Assembly (NCBI GenBank): GCA_018398805.1
Contig: JAGFBZ010000853.1
Coordinates: 436,501 to 500,500, forward strand
Direction of reading: 5' to 3'
Source: Hirundichthys speculiger
Lineage: Eukaryota; Chordata; Actinopteri; Beloniformes; Exocoetidae
DNA: 64,000 bases
The stretch's first letter is position 1; the number at the start of each line of letters is the position of its first letter. Position numbers and translations under genes: made by a program. Below are positions 1 to 11,511 of this stretch, piece after piece. The notes beneath the pieces were generated by a model that was not told the DNA's origin, did no database searches, and saw only the letters and a list, made by a program, of their open reading frames with translations.

Positions 1-890
1 TGGTGCACTCCTTTATGGATGGAACATCTGCATCTGACTGGATGGAGGCCAGTCAGCAGTTACTCCACCCTCTATTGTAAAGAACAAGAGGAAAAGTCAG
101 AACATAGAGGGAGGGAAATGACAACTTTATAAAACACACCTGAATTTTATAGCTGAAGGTGCAGGAGTGAAGATGTATTTTTCATTTTAAAAATCTGTAG
201 CAGCTGTAACATATTTTATGCTCTCTTTGTGTACGCATTGAAGTCTCTTGTGTGTGAAAAATATTATCAGGACAAAAAGCAGTCATTAGTAGAAGCACCT
301 CAGGGCCAACAAGAAGGGCCTCTTTGTGTGCTGGGATCATGGATGTTTAAGCTGAAATTGGATGGTTAAAAAGAGCATTTTCCAGATGCCTCAGCAGCAA
401 GTGAACTCTGTATCGCTTGGAAATTCAATTATAACACATGATTTCTTAGTGAGCAATCTATGAATGGGCACTCTGTGACAACAGCTAGGCATCCAGGCCT
501 GATGAGCCTGAAGTGGAAGAGTAGGAAGAGGAAGTGCAGAGCTGGATAAGAAGAACTGGACTGGAGTAATATAGTGTAGAGGGGAAAGAGGGGGGAAAGT
601 CTGGAAAAGAAAGCAAAAATATGTCAAAAAATGATAGCTAACATAAATGCAGAATATCAGGGAGATAACCATCCATTATCCATACCCATTTAGTCCTATG
701 TAGCTGGGAGAAACCTAGTCCAGTAAAATAATGTTGTAAGATAAAAGCAATAAATAGAAAAGAATACAGTCATCATTATTCTATGCAATGTTTGGTTGAA
801 TACACATAACTTTTCTTTGTAAATTTCATAATGGCCCTGGAGCTTTGACTTGTGCCATTTCCATTCGGCTCTCCAGGACTCCCTTTTCTG
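1..890. other. Intergenic, no gene seen
   Basis: This stretch is AT-rich with stops in all frames and no convincing splice-flanked exon. The only long open frame, on the minus strand, is low complexity and resembles no protein I know. Confidence 0.5.
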
Positions 891-894
891 TGCC

Positions 895-1323
895 CTAACT
901 GAGATCTAAAGTGTGCCCCGTTTCGTGGGTGGGCTCAGTCACATGCTGAGTTAGACCGAATATTTCAAGGACAGCAGCAAGTTCTTTTGCTTGTTTGTCA
1001 TGGGTTTCATCTACATGCACATTCAAGTCCCCTGTTATGACAAAACAGTCAAAATAAGTGCACACAACTGAAAGTAGTTCAGTAAAATAATCAATAACAC
1101 AATTCTGTGGTGGTTTGTAAATGCTGATATAAAATATGGAAGATTGTTTCATCACCATTTTGAATGACACAGACCCAAACGATTTTGGTTGGAGTAGGCT
1201 GGGGAGGAAGAGGGCACAACTCTTCTTTGAGGACAGAATCCTTGATCTTGTAATGTCTGGGGTGAGGGGAAGTATTTGAATTCCCGATTTCACCAGGCTG
1301 TCAAAGTGATCAGGAAGTTCCAA
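895..1323 (-). pseudogene. LINE endonuclease-domain relic
   Basis: A minus-strand open stretch of about 140 residues resembles the C-terminal part of the APE-type endonuclease at the start of ORF2 in non-LTR retrotransposons. The clearest signature is a GDLNVHVD motif followed about 30 residues later by an FGLTQHV...PTH..GHTLDL block. These correspond to the catalytic GDFN-type motif and the end of the domain in L2/Rex1-like fish LINEs. The frame stops just after that block, no reverse transcriptase follows on the minus strand (lower coordinates), and the region upstream is not open. This is a 5'-truncated, decayed insertion. The family call rests on motif recognition only. Confidence 0.75.
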
Positions 1324-1449
1324 TGGGTGACAGTGGAGACGAGAATGATGGTGAATTATTTCTGTAGGATGTAGATGCAGCAGGGGGTCCCAGACCTGTG
1401 GTGAAGGTGATGGAGGCGCTGCTGCATGTAAAGCTTGAATAAAGCGGTT

Positions 1450-3190
1450 AATGAATCAACCCCCGAGGGAATCTTCATGTCATGGTGATAAGGTCAGATT
1501 TATGCTCACCCATGAAAACAACATAGCCTCTGCTTTCAAGATATGATTTGAACTAACTTTAACCTTACAAAGTTTAGCAGTTTATAACTTCAAAAGAGAT
1601 ATACTGTGCTCTTTGTTGAAAGGTGACTCAATTTCCTTACATCTTAATGAAATGGCTGTGACATGCTTTGGTCAAAATAACTATAAAGTATGGCAACTCC
1701 CTATTCAAGCATGTCATGGATTTAGGGGCTTGACTTAGCCTCTCTACTTGATTCCAATCATCTGTTAAGACGTGCACCTCTTTTGATATTGGTATTAGAA
1801 CTCTACAGTACTTGTTTCCAAGGCACAGCTATTGCAGTGTCGTGTGAAGTTGGGTTGAAAAAGATATGGAGATTCCAGTTGATTAGAGTCGATGATGTAG
1901 CCTCCAAATCTAAATAACTCACCCAGTGATATGTTTTCGTAGCAGAGTGAGCTTAAATTAAGACAGGGTTATCTTATGATGAAGATTTTATTTTTTTGTT
2001 AGAAGTCACTTTTAACACCCAAGTAAATGTTTTGAAGCACAGAAATTTTGTTTTCCCATAGTATTTCCCTTTTAAATAGATGCTGATCAGTATCATGTGC
2101 ATAAACTGGGTTTGTTTCAGTGAAGACAAAGTTAAGACACTTAAATTAGTTATCCTGACAGTGACAGAACCAATGTTATAACTTTCAACAGTTGGAAGGA
2201 TTATGAAAAACAAGGGGCGGTGGTGGTGCTAATCTGCTGTTAGACAAAATTGTTGGAGGCACAGTTTCTATAGTAACCACTTTCAGGCTAACCGGTTGTC
2301 TCCTTGCTCTTTGTTTCTTTGATTTGCTCTTCTTTTCTCAGTTTCTCTAACAGCTTCTTTCTTTTGGCAAAAACAGCCAGCAACTACTATTACCAGCAAC
2401 AGGAGGATTCAAACGAAGAATAACAACACACTGTCAGACAGAACAATGCTTCATAAATCAGACAAATGTAGAAAACTTCAGACAGCTGGAAAATAATATT
2501 TTAGAGATACAAACATGGAAAAGGTGACAAAACACAACAAAATGTAGACATGAAAAAGCAACTATTCCTGTCCTATATTTCATATTTAATCTGCCGTGCT
2601 GGAGGATTTCTTGGGCCAGTGTGATGTGTAATCTTGTGGAGGGCCAGATGGCACTCCGATCCCCTGGATTGGGACAGCAAAGGAGGAGCGTTTTCTGCAG
2701 GCTGCTGGCTTCAGTGCCAGGATCAGCAGGTTTGGCAGGCCAGCAGCAGCAGCAGCAGCCTGGAAGCAGACAGTCCCACCACCTTTTTTCTTTTTTTTCA
2801 AAGCAAAGCCCAGACCTAGAAATGACTTTCAGCAAAGTGGATGACATTGGCCACAGCAGTAGACTGGATTAGGATTAGTCTGTCTTGTTCCCTGTTTTTT
2901 TTTTTAATTTTTAAACAAAAAACATACATACTCTCCAAATACACCCTCTACAACACCCTTATTGCAGATGTCTAGGTTATTTAGCCACTGTAAGATACAG
3001 CATAGAAACTGGTTGTGTACTAAAAAAAGGTATAAAGGCGCAGATGTTTGCTGATAAGAAATGAAACATTTTTTTAGTGAGTATTTTAAAAGACAAACAT
3101 TAGGTGGCTTTGTACATATCATACTTCGGGATAAATATTTGCCCTGTGGAGCTATGCCAATCTCAAGCATGATTCATTTTTTGTCATAAT
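1450..3190. other. Intergenic, no gene seen
   Basis: No supported gene. A short CAG run near 2742-2758 and several T or A runs create overlapping spurious frames on both strands near 2460-2870. None has a domain or splice context. Confidence 0.45.
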
Positions 3191-3906
3191 GCCTATGGTA
3201 GGGGGGAGTGGGGTAATGTGAGACGGTCTTTACTCCCCCCTGTCCTCTAAACAAGCTAAATTAATGTGTCTATAAAATTAACACATTTTTCTTTAATTTA
3301 GGATGTTTCTTAAGGAAGGAAACGATCAGAATGTTTGCCGGACTAAAGACGGTGAAAATGGGATCATTTTTATAAAAAGAGGTCAAGTGTCTCATTTTAC
3401 TCCAGCTATGGGGTAAACTGAGACAAAACCCAGATTTCAAGGGGGTAAAACGAGCCACCCTGGGTAAAGTGATCTCCTTATTTTTTCCACCACTCTGGAG
3501 GTGACTGAACAAACACAAATAATGCAAATTATCATTCAAAAAATGTTTTATTAAACTTAGGGCCTGATTTACTAAAGGTTTGCGTGCGTAAAAACGTGTG
3601 CAAACTTGACATCACCCGCAAACCAATGTGCAAGCTGATCTACTAACAGCGTGCAAAGAGGACTGCGCCTCTCAAATGAGCAAAATAGCACACGCTGTTC
3701 ATTTAGCACTTTTTGCCCTGATGAATAATCAATATGGGGCGTACCCGCCAGAAAGCGCTAAATACTGGGAGGGGAAAATGCAAATAGGTTCATTTACCAC
3801 ACGCAATGAGATTTACCAACCCTGAAAGTAATTGCGGGGATTGTGATTGCGTCTGTATTTAATACGTTCGAAAGGAAGGTGCTAATCTGCCCAGCATTAC
3901 GCACCG

Positions 3907-4134
3907 ATGGCTGCTGTTATTGTGGCAAGGAGGCGACATCGCCAAAATCAAAGAATACGCAGAGAGAGAGTCTTTCAGACTCGTGTAAATTTGTTTGGAA
4001 TGAATAAAAATCAGATAGTTGAAACATATCGACTATCTAGCGATTCCATCTTGGAGCTGTTGAATGAGTTAAGGGCTGATTTGGAGCCGGTCACAAGCAC
4101 ATGCAAAAGGAGAAATATTTTATTTGAATGTTAA
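3907..4134 (+). pseudogene. Harbinger transposase N-terminal fragment
   Basis: A 75-residue frame begins MAAVIVARRRHRQNQR and continues with an FQTRVNLFGM..NQIVETYRLSSDSILELLNELRADLEP segment. This is the N-terminal helical region that precedes the DDE nuclease domain in HARBI1-like transposases. The frame then ends in unrelated sequence about 60 residues in, and no DDE domain follows before the right end of the element. An internal deletion near 4120 has therefore removed the catalytic part. The protein cannot catalyse transposition, and mobility would have needed a transposase in trans. Confidence 0.8.
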
Positions 4135-4342
4135 ATCGAGTATTATTCAGCAAAAGGTTGCCACAGGAGGCACATTCATTTTTTTATTTGTGATAATAAA
4201 AAAAACACGTGTTTTCATGGAGAAAAAAGTGTTTCTTATTGTGCGCCTACCTTGTTCTGCAGTTGGCTCTAGCGTGTCATACCCCAGTATCCCAGTTATC
4301 TGCTCTCGCAGAAGGTGAGCTGCACCTGCTGCTCAATGCTGG

Positions 4343-4657
4343 TTAGAGGCATCTCTTCCGCAGGCCCTCCACCTGTCTTGTTTGCCGAAGTTTTATTAAA
4401 GGCCACTTTTCTTTAGTTCTTCGCCTTATATCTTGCCACCTTCTTTTAACCTCATCTGCCGTTCTTTTTGTCTTACCAACTGCATTTATTCTATCGCAGA
4501 TTTTCTCCCATATTGCGTTTCTTTTGGTGATGTTTAAATTTCTTAGCTTTAGTTCATGAATGTGTTTATTTGCCTCTTCCACTAATATCTCTAACTCCAA
4601 CTCGTCAAATTTCATTTTGCGCTTGCGTCTATCCTGCTTTCCATCCAGACTCTCCAT
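4343..4657 (-). CDS. Harbinger Myb/SANT-like DNA-binding protein
   Basis: An uninterrupted 104-residue frame from an ATG at 4657. It carries a Myb/SANT-like trihelix pattern: a basic start (DRRKRKMKFDELELEILVEE), then tryptophan-anchored helices with IWEKICDRIN and EVKRRWQDIRRRTKEKW. In Harbinger elements such a second protein works with the transposase, helping bind the transposon ends and aiding nuclear import. The conserved tryptophans are present and there is no internal stop. The protein is shorter than autonomous Myb-like partners, which usually have a longer C-terminal part, so it may be truncated. It lies wholly within the transposon; host function is not suggested. Confidence 0.75.
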   Translation of the reverse strand: MESLDGKQDRRKRKMKFDELELEILVEEANKHIHELKLRNLNITKRNAIWEKICDRINAVGKTKRTADEVKRRWQDIRRRTKEKWPLIKLRQTRQVEGLRKRCL

Positions 4658-5402
4658 GGCGCAAACCGTAAGACACGCAACACCTCATTTAAATACTGCG
4701 GTTTGCACCCGTTATCAATTGCACGAGCATTCTTAGTTGATCACCGCAAAACACACAACAACAGCACGTGCAAACTTTTTCAGTGCACACGCAATTTAGT
4801 ACTCTTTATTTAGGATCTTAGTAAATCAGGCCCTTAGAGAGAATGACCACTTCCACAGTAGGGGAAACTCAGATTTTATCCACTCACATCCTCGGGATTA
4901 GCTCCGATTTTTAGCCCTTTGCCCTTTGCATTTTCTCATCAGTCTCTTCCATCTCTTTTCAAAAGCTCTGGATCGGCTCACCCTTTTTCTCCCCTCTTTT
5001 GCACTTCCTCTGCTGCCTGCTACGTCTTTCTTCTAAAGCCCTTTTGAGTGACTGCATCTCAGGAGTGTTTGTGAGGATAGCGGTCTTCACGCGCCTCCGT
5101 CTGGTTTGTTTTCTGGGGGTGAACTTTGGAAGCGTGATGATTTACTGTGGAGGGACATATCCAGGTTGGCTAGTTATTTATCCTGCATCCGTGTCAGCTG
5201 GCGCAGGAGCGGGCGAATTCGTACAGGAGGCTGCGTTATCTGCAGCGGTAGGTTCATCTTCAGGCGGATCATCTGCAGGGTGCAGGGTTTCCATACTTTC
5301 TGTCAGAGGTGGAGCATCCCCGGTGGCAGGCTGTAGCTCAGGGTTTGGCCAGTCTGACAGAATGGATGGTGCAAATGCTTCATCTGGGAAAATGTCACGA
5401 TT

Positions 5403-6228
5403 TTATGGGAAAATCCCAGTGGATGTAAACCGAGAAGTGACGTTTTGTGGTGCCACGGTTGTCATGAAGGCTTGACTCACAAGTCCTGCAACCTGGTAGA
5501 TGGTGACTGTTTTGCCAGGATTCGATCGCATCCACCCATCGAGAGCTCGGCTGTATTGGGCTTTGAACGGACCATACACGGCCACATCCAGAGGCTGCAT
5601 GTGATGGGATGTGTGAGGTGGGAGAGTGAGCATAACGATACCATTGCTCCTGGCGAGTTCTACTGCCCTGAGTGATATGTGAGCTTTGAGATTGTCCATG
5701 ATGAGAAGCATGGGGTGGTCAGGGGAACAGTAAGTGTGGTTTATCACACCAGCTATCTTCATTCATCCATCCTGTTCTGGTGGATGTACCTTTTGCTCCT
5801 GGAGGTGCATTGATCATGAAGCAGTCTTCAAACTTTACTCTGGGAAAGACCAGCATCGGAGGTGCAGCGTCACCAGCAGCATTAACAGCACAGACCAGAG
5901 TTACCAGCTCCCCTCTCTCGGCCGATGTGATGGAACCAACTTGCCTTTTCCCTCTTTGTGTCACCACCTGAAACAGAAAGTTCAGAATTAATGGCATGTT
6001 TGATCTGTAGGTTACATACAGAGCTCCAGCAGGGTCCTGGAGGTGGATGAGAGGCTGCTGGCTCCATCGCCTATCCGATTTCAGAGAACCATTCTTGGCC
6101 TTGCTCGCTCGGAGGTCCCGCCAGCCTGTTTATTACATTATTACAAGCTACACATGTAAGCCTTGTGTGTGCGTTTATCTCACCTGGTGAGGCCTTTGTA
6201 CCGTATGGAAACCTGTTTCGTCCACATT
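5403..6228 (-). pseudogene. Pogo-type transposase catalytic segments
   Basis: Read on the minus strand, three blocks follow in order. First is NVDETG (6211-6228), containing the first catalytic aspartate. Next, after a GTGAG donor and a TTTCAG acceptor, is a block starting TQRGKRQVGSITSAERGELV (up to about 5970). Last is a block with LLIMDNLKAH and PPHTSHHMQPLDVAVYGPFK (within 5403-5762), giving the second and third acidic residues. This is the DDE_1 arrangement of pogo/Tigger-family transposases. The last two blocks lie in different frames and meet near 5740, so at least one frame change or intron boundary separates them. The enzyme is probably dead, but the preserved motifs suggest it is not very old. 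Confidence 0.8.
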
Positions 6229-6408
6229 AAAAATCATGTGTGGGGGGAATTTACGTCTGTTAAAGAAAAGGAGAAAGGGAATTTAAACTACTTAATTTTA
6301 GAGAATAAAACACATGCATTGGAACAATCAATTCACCCACCTGTCCATGACAACTGCCAGATTATCATAGAACTCCCCAACAGTTGTTCTGTTGAAGCCA
6401 GTGGCCCT

Positions 6409-6500
6409 TCAGAGGGATGTTGCTTCTGGAGTTCGGACAGAAAGCCGGCGACGTGCTAGAAAGCTGCCGAACCACTCTGGACCTGCAGACTGTGTCTCCT
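6409..6500 (-). pseudogene. Pogo-type transposase, CENP-B-like HTH segment
   Basis: A short minus-strand stretch reads NWKETQSAGPEWFGSFLARR followed by a LSVRTPEAT segment. This matches the second DNA-binding (CENP-B/Tc5-type helix-turn-helix) part of pogo-family transposases, where a K..AG..W...F..R....LR.PEATS pattern is typical. It lies between the N-terminal piece and the catalytic blocks, as expected. On its N-terminal side the coding sequence runs directly into a minisatellite. Confidence 0.75.
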
Positions 6501-6515
6501 TCCAGTTGGCAGACA

Positions 6516-6668
6516 TGGGGACATGGTTCTTGTCTGCATGGGGACATGGTTCTTGTCTGCATGGGGACATGGTTCTTGTCTGCATGGGGACATGGTTCTT
6601 GTCTGCATGGGACATGGTTCTTGATGGGGCATGGTTCTTGTCTGCATGGTGGTTCTTGTCTTCATGGA
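6516..6668. repeat. 23-bp minisatellite inside transposase gene
   Basis: About six to seven tandem copies of a 23-bp unit, acatggttcttgtctgcatg plus a short G run, fill the position where the pogo transposase should be continuous. Early units are nearly perfect and 22-24 bp long. Later ones (from about 6600) are shortened to 18-20 bp. Because 23 is not a multiple of three, successive units read in different frames, which explains several overlapping repetitive open frames here on both strands. Confidence 0.9.
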
Positions 6669-6697
6669 CATGGTTTCATAAGGCCAGTGTGCGGCAC

Positions 6698-6997
6698 TTA
6701 GCTGGAGAGCCCATAGGACTGTTCAGGAAGTTCTTTCAGGTGTTTGGCGAGTACCTCCTCCATCTCATCTGTGAAAATTCTCTTTGCCATGGCTACTGAG
6801 TCCCAGCCCACAGTACCACAGTCCAGGCCCAGCTGCTTCTTTGTTATAAATCTAAGGAGGCTTGACTTGTCAATATTTCGCTCCTTTGAAACACATCTTA
6901 AGAACCTCTTTTTCTCCATGACCTCAGTGGCTGCACTTTCCATCTGTTCAATGGAGGTTCGGCCCCAGTTTGTCTTCCTGTTGTATTTCCTTGGCAT
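6698..6997 (-). pseudogene. Pogo-type transposase N-terminal HTH
   Basis: From an ATG at 6997 the minus strand encodes about 100 residues starting MPRKYNRKTNWGRTSIEQME, with the ACV/FLRCVSKERNIDKSSLLRF spacing of a psq-type helix-turn-helix. A FTDEMEEVLAKHLKE helix follows, leading into the CENP-B-like region. This is the normal N terminus of pogo-family transposases, which binds the transposon ends. The frame ends in a stop near 6698, just before the minisatellite, so the protein is broken here. Confidence 0.78.
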
Positions 6998-7442
6998 GAT
7001 GGATTTTTCATACTGTTTAAGACACACAAAAAAAAAACATAGCTTATTTTTTGTCTTACTTTGCCATGGCAATTGTCTCACTTTAACCCTCCACCACTTT
7101 TTTATTAAATCAACTTCTCTGCAGAATTCAGGCCAATCTTTGGCTAGCAGCACTGCATCATTTTAAAAGGCGATAGTTTGACAATATACAGGATATGAGT
7201 TTGCCGCTTGAATCAATTACTTTTAGCACCAGAGTTAATTATGGTGAAAACCAAAAAATGTACTTTTACATCCCAAAAATGTATTTTTGTACAAAACACA
7301 TGCTTACCACAACACAGCGGAGTCAGGCTCTTCCTGGCCATGGTGAAAAAGGATGAGTCTTGATAATCAGCCGCTCAAATGACCACAGCTGCACCTGTTT
7401 CTTAGATACAGGGGGTGTCTCACATTACCCCATTCTACCCTA

Positions 7443-8340
7443 CTATTTTTGTGGTAACAGCCATTTCTTTGCTATAGATTCAGAGAATGACACCCCCATT
7501 CACTAGAGCCAAATTGGCTTGAAGGCAAAGTTAGTTTCAGTTTCTTTCTGAGCAACAGCTTATTTTTTTTCAATTATTCTCCAACCAGGACAGGGCTTGT
7601 GTGGCCTTTAAAGATGTTTTCATGAAGGCACATGTTGACAGTGCTGCTAGTTTCCAGGTAATCAAACATTTGGGTAGAAAAAGCTAAATTAATAACAACA
7701 GATTCAGAGGAAAAGGGGGTTCTTAAGCAGTTACCTGCCATGGGTAGTATTTGCACACTGTGTCAAAGCCTCATTGTGCAAACAAATTTAACCAAATGGC
7801 AAATGGTGCTCATCAGTATTGTGCTTTTATACCATAAGTTTCGATTTTTTTGTGGCAAGTTGTGTATTTTCACTAGCTGCTATGATAAAGCATTCCCCAG
7901 AGAACCTGCTAGAACTATTTGCCAGAGAGAAAAATGCTAAGAGCTCACATGCTTAAAAGTAAAGATGACAACCACAATGCAAAGGAATGAGACATTCTCT
8001 TTGACAAAGCTTACATACAAAAATGTCAGCATGTAGACATTTTTCAATTAGTGCTAACTACAGAGTACAGCCGATGCTCATGGGAGCACCAGTATTTTTG
8101 TGTAAGAAATGCCAGAAAAAAAAAAGGAAACTACAGGAAATAAAGTAATTGATCCTCATGGCTGAATGCACCAGATTATCCCCTCAGTGACATCTTTGCT
8201 TAGCTGTTTGGCAACCTCATAATGGTGAAAAAAAGTTCAGGGAGTCCTACCCAGTTTTGCTGCTCTTGGTGTGAACATGGTGTACGGTGAACAAGCAGGT
8301 CTTAATGGAGAAACCAAAGCTGAAGTGGCTTAAACCTAAT
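7443..8340. other. Intergenic, no gene seen
   Basis: No supported gene or clear transposon end was found. Scattered A/T runs and short open frames only. Confidence 0.45.
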
Positions 8341-8349
8341 AATCTTTCT

Positions 8350-8530
8350 TATGCCCAGCAGGGGGCAACTCGCTTGCTTCAGGAAGTAACTTTAATAACT
8401 GTATTCTACGTCTCATTTGATTTATTACTTACAAAAACATTTCTCACATGAGTTTATGGCTTTCTGGGCTCTTAAACACAAAACTGATGTAGTAAACGAG
8501 CAGGAACCAGAGCCCCCTGCTGTGGCTTCT
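8350..8530 (+). repeat. Dispersed teleost repeat fragment
   Basis: The segment around cagcagggggcaactcgctt, followed by a CTCATTTGATTTATTACT...CATGAGTTTATGG stretch, resembles a high-copy fish repeat I recognise by its internal phrases. Ends and class cannot be defined here. Confidence 0.4.
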
Positions 8531-9349
8531 CACGTCAGTAGTGTGAGTGTTAAAAAATACAGCACTCAAATCAGCTGCAACAGCAACACCCAACTGTCAG
8601 CTAGGATGGAGGATCAACACCTCTGCAAGGACGACATCACTGTGCAGCGGAGAAGGGTGCAGTAGTCTATCTATTCAATTAGATAAAAATGTGAACAATA
8701 TGTATGCTCATCTATAAACTCAGGTCACTATTTGTTCAGTTTTAAGAATCCAAAATAGCTTTGCGTAGTTAGGGATGTTTGAATGTGTCTAGACTAAAAA
8801 AAAAAAAAAAAACAGCATTTTGATTTCAGACTAAAACATCAAATGGATAACTTTGTGTCTTTATGCTTTTAATAAACTCTAAAACTTTGTGCATTTCAAA
8901 AATAATGCACATTCACCAGAATTCCTACTGCACAGGCTGGATGTCTATTACATATACTGTACTAGTATACATATACCAGTCTGGTTGTTGTTTTGCCCAC
9001 ATGACATTTTTTAGTTCCTTTGACTGCTTATCTGACTATTCAACAGCATCCAGAGACAGTTTCTTCTGTTGGAACTGCCACCTGGAAGTCAACGGGAACT
9101 CTAGAGGTACCAGACTAACTCTTTGGGTCGGAGGAAGAAAAGAACTAGAATGGCTGGTCCAGGCCAATCAAACAGTTATCCCTAGCACTGACATAACACT
9201 ATTTAGCATGCTGAATCCGTGGAAATTAATACTTTAATTGGGTTCGACAAGGCCAAAGGTGTGTTTATAAAAATTGAAAAAAAAACAAGGGATGTCAGAT
9301 AACAATTAATTGTTGGCTTGGTGTATAAACACCCTTTATTTGTAGTTTC

Positions 9350-9550
9350 TTATGAGGTGACAGTGCTTTAAACAGAATTGTCACCTCACATTTGAAGGTT
9401 CACATTTAAATCCCAGCCATGTCCTGTGTCTGTCTAGCTTGTCTCCCAGGATTCCAGCCTTCTAAAAATTCAAAAACATGCATGTTATCAGAGTAAGTTT
9501 GCACAGTTGTCTGGCTTGTCGACCCTGTCTTGACCCTGTGATGGACTGGT
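9350..9550 (+). repeat. High-copy dispersed repeat, copy 1
   Basis: Degenerate fragment of a very common teleost repeat. It contains a gaggtgacagtgcttt start, a tcccagcc...tgtct block, an aaaaacatgcatgtta phrase and a gaccctgtgatggactgg phrase in the family's usual order. Further fragments of the same family occur near 15400, 20300, 51060 and 54795. I do not assign a superfamily. Confidence 0.6.
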
Positions 9551-9559
9551 TTGAAAGAT

Positions 9560-11510
9560 TCTGAAAACTGAGTTGACTGAGCAACTCCAAGACAATTCAA
9601 AAAGGATCAAAAGACCTAATGAAAAAGATGACAGTATGGAATTTAAAAGAGCAGTTGCCTGGTCTGTATTAGAGCCTCATCTGTATCTGTAACTTCTGAA
9701 CTTCCACCTCAACAGAGACTTTTTGCTTGTCTCAAGGGAACATTTAGCTGAAGTTTTTCTCTTGGATGTGGCAAATTACAATTACAACTAACTAGCTTGT
9801 ATAAGATTTTGTTTATGAAATAATGGAGACTAAAGTGAAGATTTGACAATCTGATTTCCATGAAGGCAAAGACGGCTTGACCCCGACTATCCTTCACCAC
9901 CGGAACAATCTCACCTTCAAATACAAGACGCCAGATGAGATGAGGGAGTGTGTGGTTGTCTGATTAGACTGGGGATGGAGAGAGGAATGCAGAAACAGGG
10001 GGATGAATGGGGCCATGGGTGTCCCGGAGCAGTGAAGAAGGCAGAGAATAAACGAACAAATAAATGAATGAATGGGACAGTAATGAAAAGAGGAGGTGGA
10101 GGAGTAGAGGGGGGTGGTGCTTGGTCTGGCTGTTAATAGAAATGAAGGATAAAATTAGGACAACTAAAGCCCTGTTACAGAATGGCCAGCGGGGGAACAG
10201 ATGGATTTTGAAGAATTTTATGAAAGGTCTTACCCTGCAGTGGTCAGGAAATGTGCTAAAGAAGTTAAAGCATAATTTAAATGAATTGAATTATAGAGAG
10301 GGAATGTGACGGCTGAATGCTGGAAACAAAATGCTCACAATTAACTGTTAAGAGTATATATAATCCCACCCATCTGTGTGAAGAAATCAAAATTAATCCA
10401 AATTATTTTTGTATGACACACTGACCATTTATTTGATCACTTGAACTGGTCACATTGTTATTGCAAGTTGTAGTAAAAATAGTAGTAGTGACTGTACTTT
10501 AACTTGGAAAATACACATTTGCAATAAGTAATTTAGAGATTACAAGCATAAAATTTGAACATCACTGTATAATATACACAGGGGAGATAGTAAGATGCTA
10601 TCCAGTTACATAATAGTATTTTTTTTAGTATCATAAATTACAGAGCAGTCACAAGTTATGGTGTTTTGAAATGTCCAGGATCAACCTTTCTAGTTCATAA
10701 AGTGTTCCATCTTGGGAAGGAGTCTTTTGCTCAACATTTTGTGAGAGGTGTATCAGCTTTCTTGGCAAGAATGCTGCTTTCATATCTGTTCCATTGAATA
10801 TGAAGTTTCGATAAAGCACAACAATCAGCTAGCTTGGCTCGGTAGGAAAAAAGTAAAGAGTGCCAGTGAAAATTATAAGCTTCCAGTAACATAATTTAAT
10901 CTCTTGCTAACAGCCTCTGCTCATTACATGTATCTGTTTAAAGGACCATAAAGGAGTTAAAGAGCCACATTTCCCTCATTTGCAAGTTCATAAATTTACT
11001 GGTTTATTTAGGCTTACACCCTTTATTGTTTTAAATCTGAATTTTTCTCATTCTACATGCTACTAGAACAGCTCTCATCACAGTTCTTACAGTCCAAAAC
11101 ACTCCAATCTAGCTTCTGGGGACTATTTTAAGTGTCTATTTAAGACTAATTTAAGCCTGACTTGACCAGTTTCAGAGCTCATGACATATCCGTTGGCAAA
11201 TCAGCAGGCAGGCATCCCTTTCCCACGTTCTTTGTCTTTTCATTTTTCGTTTGTGTTCTGAACAAATTATGGCACAAACAGTTTGCACCACTTCTTTTCT
11301 CCCTCAGTCCGTTTTCAAATAATAAACTGTGTTTTGTGCGTGGTTGTGCTTCATTTCCCATACGCGTTTTGCTGATAAAATGTGGTTTTAGAGAGCAAGT
11401 GGGCGACTGAGTTGCTGTCAGATCGTATAGTGTGTGATCACTCCATCTGTGATCACTCCAAGACTCATCATTATGAGACTGACTGTGGACCACGAAGTAG
11501 AGGACTGCCG
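9560..11510. other. Intergenic, no gene seen
   Basis: AT-rich sequence without supported exons, RNA genes or element ends. Confidence 0.45.
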
Positions 11511-11511
11511 C

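Larger units (their letters stand above)
3560..4833 (+). mobile_element. Non-autonomous PIF/Harbinger transposon
   Basis: The ends are perfect inverted repeats, GGGCCTGATTTACTAA at the left and its complement at the right. They are flanked by the 3-bp duplication TTA (3557-3559 and 4834-4836), the hallmark target preference of PIF/Harbinger. The 1274-bp body carries the start of a HARBI1-like transposase on the plus strand and a complete-looking Myb/SANT-like gene on the minus strand, tail to tail. That is the two-gene layout of Harbinger elements with most of the transposase deleted. It is inserted in the right-end region of the pogo-like element, so it arrived later. Confidence 0.92.
3201..7440 (-). 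mobile_element. Pogo-like DNA transposon, interrupted
   Basis: The element has terminal inverted repeats of about 24 bp. Both ends read inward as GGG....TGGGGTAATGTGAGAC, with about three mismatches near the outer end. A TA dinucleotide lies outside each end (3199-3200 and 7441-7442), the target duplication expected of Tc1/mariner-pogo elements. Inside, on the minus strand, are pieces of one pogo-type transposase: an N-terminal helix-turn-helix segment, a first catalytic aspartate in NVDETG, a GSITSAERGELVT block, an MDN motif and a final QPLD aspartate. Splice-like GTGAG and TTTCAG sites between blocks suggest the gene had introns. Two later events disrupt it: a Harbinger insertion and a minisatellite expansion. 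It is not intact. Confidence 0.85.

Noticed and set aside
2458..2872. Overlapping open frames on both strands around a CAG run
   Set aside because: They share one low-complexity region, have no domain or splice sites, and contradict each other in strand and frame.
4999..5475. 158-residue plus-strand frame rich in Gly, Ser and Ala
   Set aside because: It lies opposite the pogo transposase region and downstream of it; it looks like a shadow of transposon sequence.
6392..6799. Cysteine/histidine-rich repeated protein on the plus strand, and its minus-strand mirror
   Set aside because: Both are translations of the 23-bp minisatellite inside the pogo element.
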